A stretch of 8,176 nucleotides of DNA, taken from Thermoplasmatota archaeon (lineage in GTDB: Archaea; Thermoplasmatota; Penumbrarchaeia; Penumbrarchaeales; Penumbrarchaeaceae). The position numbers were made by a program, and so were the translations under genes. Numbering within the stretch: position 1 is the stretch's first letter; each line of letters opens with the position of its first letter. The notes beneath the pieces were generated by a model, which saw only the letters and a list, made by a program, of their open reading frames with translations, searched no databases and was not told where the DNA came from. The DNA lies in NCBI GenBank assembly GCA_030591285.1, contig JAUVBH010000059.1, forward strand, positions 1-8,176, written 5' to 3'. Positions 1 to 5,300 of the stretch are shown one piece after another.

Positions 1-1
1 C

Positions 2-223
2 AGTGACATTCCAGATATACATGATCAGGGACCCGAGAAAGCGAAATTCGATGAAAGCCACCTGAAGAGCGAAGTCGTCGATGATGATCATGAGGGATCG
101 GAAACTGAACCAGAGGATGAGGGTGACGGGTCTCACCCACCTGAAGAAGACAAAGAGACGGGACCGGATGAAGATGGAATAGAGGAAGTGGAAGAGGGAT
201 ATCTGGACCCTGATACACTCTGA
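2..223 (+). CDS. 3' end of an unidentified gene; acidic C-terminal tail (partial at 5' end)
   Basis: The frame is open from the left edge and closes with TGA at 221-223, giving 73 visible residues. It has no in-frame ATG, so the gene must begin upstream. Of the 73 residues, 30 are Asp or Glu against four Lys and no Arg, and Gly, Pro and Ser are frequent. This is a low-complexity acidic tail that is very likely disordered. No catalytic motif or fold is visible and I do not recognise the family. The reading frame is supported by its strong D/E bias and by its end just before a TATA-like element. It lies on the same strand as the DHH gene, 108 bases ahead of it, but the promoter-like element between them suggests separate transcription. 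Confidence that it is coding is fair; the function is unknown. Confidence 0.6.
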   Translation, partial: SDIPDIHDQGPEKAKFDESHLKSEVVDDDHEGSETEPEDEGDGSHPPEEDKETGPDEDGIEEVEEGYLDPDTL

Positions 224-260
224 TCTCGAGCTATTTCACCTTCCCCCCCCACCATGACCA

Positions 261-267
261 TATAAAT
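261..267 (+). promoter_or_regulatory. TATA-like archaeal promoter element for the DHH gene
   Basis: The heptamer TATAAAT lies in the only AT-rich stretch of the gap between the acidic-tail gene and the DHH gene. Archaeal transcription usually starts about 22-27 bases downstream of the box centre, which puts the start near 288-291 and a leader of about 40 bases before the ATG at 332. No good BRE purine stretch precedes the box, which weakens the call. I see no convincing Shine-Dalgarno sequence before 332; the nearest GGT-containing stretch, around 323-328, matches the anti-SD poorly. Confidence 0.45.
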
Positions 268-331
268 AACATCACGGAACCTGACCGATAATGTATTAAC
301 TGTACTATCCGAATTATGGCTGGGTCGATAG

Positions 332-2344
332 ATGGGGCGTAGAAAGAAGGGCGGATCTAGTGTATCTAGGAAAAAAAAGGAGGTCGAAAATGAACCTCCA
401 TCCTCCACTCTTGATAGTTTCGTCTTTGATAAGGAAGTAGTCCCTACAGGGAAGATCGATAATGAAAGGGTAGTTTCTGACGTAGTTCCAAAAACAAAGA
501 CCCAGAAGAAAAATGGTCTTTCTGAGCCTATAAAGGTGATGAAGATCATCACTGCACCTGTTGAAACTGAAATTTCCTTTCCCAAAGATGAAATATCAGC
601 AAAGGAAGCCAGGGGATTTTTAGACGGTTTGCACACCAAGATCAAACAATGTCCCACCGTTGGTATCTACTTCCATAACGACATGGATGGACTCAATGGT
701 GCTCTTTTCATCAGATCCATGGTCAAGAAATGGTTCAAGGATGAAGTGGACATACACGCCTCTCCACTGGAATATAAAGAGGTCCAGATGTTGACACTGG
801 ATGACACTATCACATACATTTTCGTGGACATGGATATAGACCTATCTGGAGACAACATATTCAGAATAGACCACCATGGTCCGAAACGTGATCTGAAGTC
901 CATTACTGACAGGACCTTTCTACTCACCCCCCCCGAGAACGATTACGAATACCCTTCAACAGCCACTGCACTCTGTGCATACCTGGACCATATCTCAAAA
1001 GGTGGTGGATCCACCTTCTTTGATTTCCTGAACCGAGGCCCCTGGCAGAATGATCAGTTCTCAAGGTTATTGATACTCCTCGCCTCGGTTTGCGATAACC
1101 TGTGGCATCTAAATTTTCTCATCGACATTCCCATCAAGAGATGGATCCCGGATAAGCAGGAGGAGAAATATCTGGTTCTTATCTCCATATCGGCCTCTCT
1201 TATCCTGGGAGAAGAGGAGAAGAGAGATGAGATCGTGAGGAACTTCTTTACTGAAGATATTACACCAGATGAATATCTGAACACGATCTGTGGAAGGATC
1301 CCCGGAGCCCGGAACATCATGGATCTGGCCACGATCATCTCCAGAGAGGCTGAGGCATTCTACAATCGCATATTCTTCAACCTTACCGATTCCATCGAGA
1401 GATCCCTGAAAACCCTGGAAAGGGATAAGGACACACTGAAAAAACTTGAAGATTCCATGCCCATAGATATGAAAGGCAACCGGGATAAGATGATGGAACT
1501 TCTTCATACCCGTGGAGATCTCAGTGAAGAGCACTGGAGAAGGGTGGAGTTCTATGGAAAAGAGATGGAGAAGCTTGAGGCAAAGATCAATGTTGAGGAG
1601 AAGAGACTCATTCATCTAAGAGTGGCAAAGAAGATGATCTCGACAGAGAAAGGGCCACGACTTTGTGTCATGCTGCCGATCCAAAGCTCCAGACAGGTCA
1701 AGGGAATAGTTGCCTCTCTTCTATACTACATGGGTTGGAAGAATGTTGTCATCGAGGAAAGGGGTTCTGAAGCTTACTGGGGTTCACGGGGTTTCTCCAA
1801 GGATTTCATTGGAGAGGTATTCTCTAATCTATCACTTGGTTATGAGGAACTGAAGGATTATCTGTTCATGGAAAAGGTCTTCCGTGACCTTCCAGCTGTG
1901 TTCAAGAGAACTTTGAACATATCGCGAAATATCTCCTATTACAAAACATACAGCGGAGGTATGGGTGGCAGAGGATTAATCCATGGAGGAATGCTCACGG
2001 GCAAGGTCCCCAGGGTCTTCACACTCCTCGAAGAGACAGGCGATATGGAAGAGAAGATCAAGGAGCTGATGAAATACAAGCAATTGGGGAGTGCCCTAAA
2101 GGGTTTCACGGAAGGGCAATCCACCGTATCTACAGCTCAAGCTTTGAGGGCTAAATTCAGATCTACCGGTTGGATGGTCCTACAGCCAGTTCAAGGAAGA
2201 CAGGGAGCCGATGCCCTCCTTGGAAATTTCAATATGGCGATCATGAACCTGGTAGGTTATACAGAAAGAATAAGAGTGGACCTGGAAGAGTTACCTCCTC
2301 CAGGCCCAATAATGGACCATGGGCGTTTTGATGTCGCCCCCTGA
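332..2344 (+). CDS. DHH-family phosphoesterase, archaeal RecJ-like (putative nuclease)
   Basis: This 670-residue protein belongs to the DHH superfamily of Mn/Mg-dependent phosphoesterases, which includes RecJ exonucleases, the archaeal GINS-associated nuclease and oligonucleotide phosphatases. The metal-binding motifs are in order: D117/D119 in HNDMDG, D166/D168 in FVDMD, the IDHH signature at 179-182 and D255 in ASVCDNLWH. Residues 1-80 are a basic, Ser/Pro-rich, probably disordered tail. Residues about 350-435 are highly charged and look helical or coiled-coil. A glycine-rich stretch at 541-553 with H551 (GGMGGRGLIHGG) probably corresponds to the DHHA1 substrate-binding loop. The length exceeds the roughly 450-480 residues I expect of a compact archaeal enzyme. 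ATG 332 directly follows an in-frame TAG at 329-331, so it is the most upstream possible ATG. ATG 539 (M70) would remove most of the tail, but its GGTG abuts the start codon. The exact substrate (ssDNA, RNA or a nucleotide) cannot be read from the sequence. The gene converges on aglB, with 19 bases between the two stop codons. Confidence 0.9.
   Translation: MGRRKKGGSSVSRKKKEVENEPPSSTLDSFVFDKEVVPTGKIDNERVVSDVVPKTKTQKKNGLSEPIKVMKIITAPVETEISFPKDEISAKEARGFLDGLHTKIKQCPTVGIYFHNDMDGLNGALFIRSMVKKWFKDEVDIHASPLEYKEVQMLTLDDTITYIFVDMDIDLSGDNIFRIDHHGPKRDLKSITDRTFLLTPPENDYEYPSTATALCAYLDHISKGGGSTFFDFLNRGPWQNDQFSRLLILLASVCDNLWHLNFLIDIPIKRWIPDKQEEKYLVLISISASLILGEEEKRDEIVRNFFTEDITPDEYLNTICGRIPGARNIMDLATIISREAEAFYNRIFFNLTDSIERSLKTLERDKDTLKKLEDSMPIDMKGNRDKMMELLHTRGDLSEEHWRRVEFYGKEMEKLEAKINVEEKRLIHLRVAKKMISTEKGPRLCVMLPIQSSRQVKGIVASLLYYMGWKNVVIEERGSEAYWGSRGFSKDFIGEVFSNLSLGYEELKDYLFMEKVFRDLPAVFKRTLNISRNISYYKTYSGGMGGRGLIHGGMLTGKVPRVFTLLEETGDMEEKIKELMKYKQLGSALKGFTEGQSTVSTAQALRAKFRSTGWMVLQPVQGRQGADALLGNFNMAIMNLVGYTERIRVDLEELPPPGPIMDHGRFDVAP
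927..934 (+). repeat. C8 homopolymer inside the DHH coding sequence
   Basis: Eight consecutive C bases encode part of the Thr-Pro-Pro at residues 199-201, between the IDHH motif and the next conserved block. The frame is intact on both sides. A second C8 run is in the leader region at 243-250. Such tracts are hot spots for replication slippage and for sequencing length errors. Confidence 0.9.
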
Positions 2345-2358
2345 TCTATTTCACATAT

Positions 2359-2373
2359 ACCCATTAAATGGGT
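2359..2373. repeat. Short perfect inverted repeat at the convergent gene ends (possible terminator element)
   Basis: The arms ACCCATT and AATGGGT are perfectly complementary around a single central A. A real hairpin would use six pairs and a three-base loop. It contains the TAA stop codon of the minus-strand gene (2364-2366) and begins 15 bases after the DHH stop. On the plus strand a short T run follows at 2378-2381, which could help end DHH transcription. On the minus strand no T run follows. Archaeal termination relies mainly on U-rich tracts, so a terminator role is only tentative. Confidence 0.35.
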
Positions 2374-5300
2374 TGAGTTTTCTGCCTGTAAGCAATGATC
2401 CCTATAGCGACCACTATAACCAGAGCAATGAATATTATTATCCTCCAGTTGATCTGAAGCTCACTTTCAGGCACTTGACCAATTACCACATTGTACCAGA
2501 TCCCGGCATTATCGAAATCATCGGTCTCCTGGATGTTGTCATATGGATCAACAAAGACCTCCAACTTGTGGAATTCGTCCTCGGTGATATTCCAATCTGT
2601 GATGTTGAACCTCACCCTGGTCGATCCTGTTCCATCCTGTGGGATATACGGTATGATCCCTTCACCAACGATATCATCATCGATCTTAAGGGTCACGTTG
2701 ACCCCTCTCACATCCCTGTAGAGGGATTTCACGGTGATGTTGGCCTCTATGGTCTTGTTGAGGACAGGGTCCTCCAATCTCCTGTTGGTAAGTTTCAAGA
2801 AGCCGGGAGGTAGAACAAGATTTGGTTTGCGGACCTCCAATTTCACCTGTTTCTTGACAATATCACCCAGTCTGTTCTTACCGGTGAAGGTCAAAACAAG
2901 GTCCTCATCATAGAATGAGTTCTCGTCACCATCAGGTGTTCTGACGGTGATGGCATATCTCCTGACACCCTTGGGAAGAAGGCTTGCATTTACACCCTCT
3001 TCGGGGAATTCAGGGGACCCTTCCCACTCGATCTGCCAATCTTCTACCTGATCCGGAGTAGGTGTGAAATGGATGTTTACTACATCCTCTCCATTGCCAA
3101 TGTTATCAACGGTGAGGTTGAACACCCTTAGTTCATTGTAATCCACACCAAGGACATCTGGAATGTCGAATAGAAGATCGAACTTGAAACTGGATGGGGT
3201 CTTGATCTGGACCTGGAAAGTATTCTTGGTTCCCTGATCTGATTCTCCCTGTAAGATCATGGAGTTGGTGAAGTCAGGATCGGTTGGTGAGGTGATATTC
3301 ACCCATCGAGTGACCCTTTCTCCGATATCCAACTCGATATCCTGTCCCATTGGGAATTCTATTATCCAGCTATCAGGTTTGTCACTGGCGCTCATATCGA
3401 CAATGAACTTCTCGTTCCCGACATTCTCGATATAATACTCGAGTCTGACGGTTTGCTTGGCACCCATCTCGACCTCGTGCTCGAAGACCCTGACGAGATC
3501 CGCCTGGAAATTGAATTCCTTCTGTTTCTCGAATTCCATGGACATCTCATCTGCCCCCGTGGAACCATTGAATGTCAAGGACTTGGTCAACCTGTATGAT
3601 ATGTCCATTCCGAACTCTTCTGTGACAATGCTCGAGGTGATGTAATAATCATAGTATGGAAGGTCTACGGTATAGGTCCCGTCTGAATAGGACACGTAGA
3701 TGTCACCGCCTTCCATGCCATGGAAGTCAATATCATCACCATCTATTGGGTCCAGGAATAGATCTCCGTCGGTGTTTCGATAGAATACAGTTCCGGATAC
3801 TCTCCGTGCAGAGACCGCAGCCCATTGCTGATCTGTGACATTTTCTCCCATATCCAGGTTAAGGTCAGAAAGGTAACCCATTACAGGTCTACCCTGGCTG
3901 TACTTCATTCCATAGACATTGTATAGATCAGGAAGAAGACCGATATTGAAGGCACCGTCAGAACCAGTTGTAATTTCGAAATCTTCACCACTGATAGAGG
4001 TGAATGTCATCTTCACACCTGGAGCAGGTCCTTCATCATCATCCCATTCACCATTGTTGTTCTCATCGAAGAAAAGAGTTCCCTCAACCAGAATATCCTC
4101 AGGCACCAAGGGAATATCCCATAGTGCGATCCTCTCGGTTGGAAGATCAATAACACTGATATCACTTCTTGGAGATGTCCTGTAACCTTCAGCGTCAATG
4201 GATATCTCAAGTTTTGTGAAGGGGACCAAAACCGCAAAATCCCCGTTGGGATCAGATATGGTCCAAACAGGTTCTCCTCCATTGACAGGAGTGAATGTAA
4301 CGTTCACCCCTTCTCTCCTCTCATGAGGCTGGATGGTCCTATCATCGTTCTCATCATGGTAGACAGCACCTCTCATCTCAACATTGATCGAAAGGTCCAG
4401 TTCAAAGCCGAAGTATGGCTCATTGATCTCCACCTGAGAAGTATGATAGTATTGAACCTGGATATCATCCCCGAAGGATTGGTCCAGTGTGAAGAATGCA
4501 TATTCCACATCGTAGGTCCCCGGGAAGACGATGGTTGAGAAATCCCCATCGCTCTTGATCTCTGCGCTGGTCCAGATACCATCCCTTGAGAAGAATAGTT
4601 CAGAATCTCCCACATCACTGAAGGCTGGTGAAATTCTTCCTTCTACAGGCATACCGGGCATCATCTCGAATTCACCGGAAGAAATACCAAATCCAACGGA
4701 GACCACGTCCAAATACATGTAATGGGTTCCAGGTCTTTCCTGGTGAACTTCAAGGATATATTCTCCAGCAGGTGCTTCCAGATGAAAAGCCCCATTGAAA
4801 TCTGTTTCAGCACCAACTATGGTGACCCTCTCTCCCTGTATTGCATTGAAGTTTACAGAGACTTCAGCAGGGTATCTTGTTATTGAGTTCTCCTGAAGGA
4901 ACATTGTCCCATCGAATTTTACCAGGTGTTCAAGATAACCGTCCATATACATGATCTCGGAGGAAGGCTCAACGAAAATAGATTCGCCCAGGGTCAATGT
5001 ATGGATCAGGTCCTCATCCAGGATCTCCTCAAGAATTTCGACAGAGTATTCACCAGGTGGTAAGGAAACCGTAATGATACCATCAGATCCTGTCACCCCA
5101 CTAAAGGAAAGATCAAGTGTATGGGATTCCCTTGAAATAATTGTATATGGAATATTTGACGCAGGATCGATATCAATATCATCCCTTCCATAAAAGACAA
5201 GTGACATGTTCATCTGAACCTGTCTCTCTCTAGCATCCAGTGGTGCATCGGTTTCATTCAATCCAAAGTTCAGAACCTCTGCTGAATTTTCAACAAACAC

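Noticed and set aside
316..342. Eight-codon upstream frame (ATG 316 to TAG 340-342) overlapping the DHH start codon
   Set aside because: It could regulate translation in principle, but it has no ribosome-binding signal and such short frames arise easily by chance.
532..541. Alternative DHH start at ATG 539 with a preceding AAAGGTG
   Set aside because: The GGTG directly touches the ATG, which is too close for a working Shine-Dalgarno sequence. The upstream frame from 332 is continuous, though loss of the disordered tail cannot be excluded.
133..657. Minus-strand frame of 174 codons overlapping the acidic-tail gene and the start of the DHH gene
   Set aside because: It lies opposite two better-supported plus-strand frames. 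Its Ser/Phe/Thr-rich product has no recognisable domain and looks like the complement of biased D/E/K codons.
2319..2813. Plus-strand frame of 164 codons opposite the end of aglB
   Set aside because: It overlaps the end of the DHH gene and the CARDB/membrane-anchor coding region of aglB. Its product has no motif, so it is an antisense shadow.
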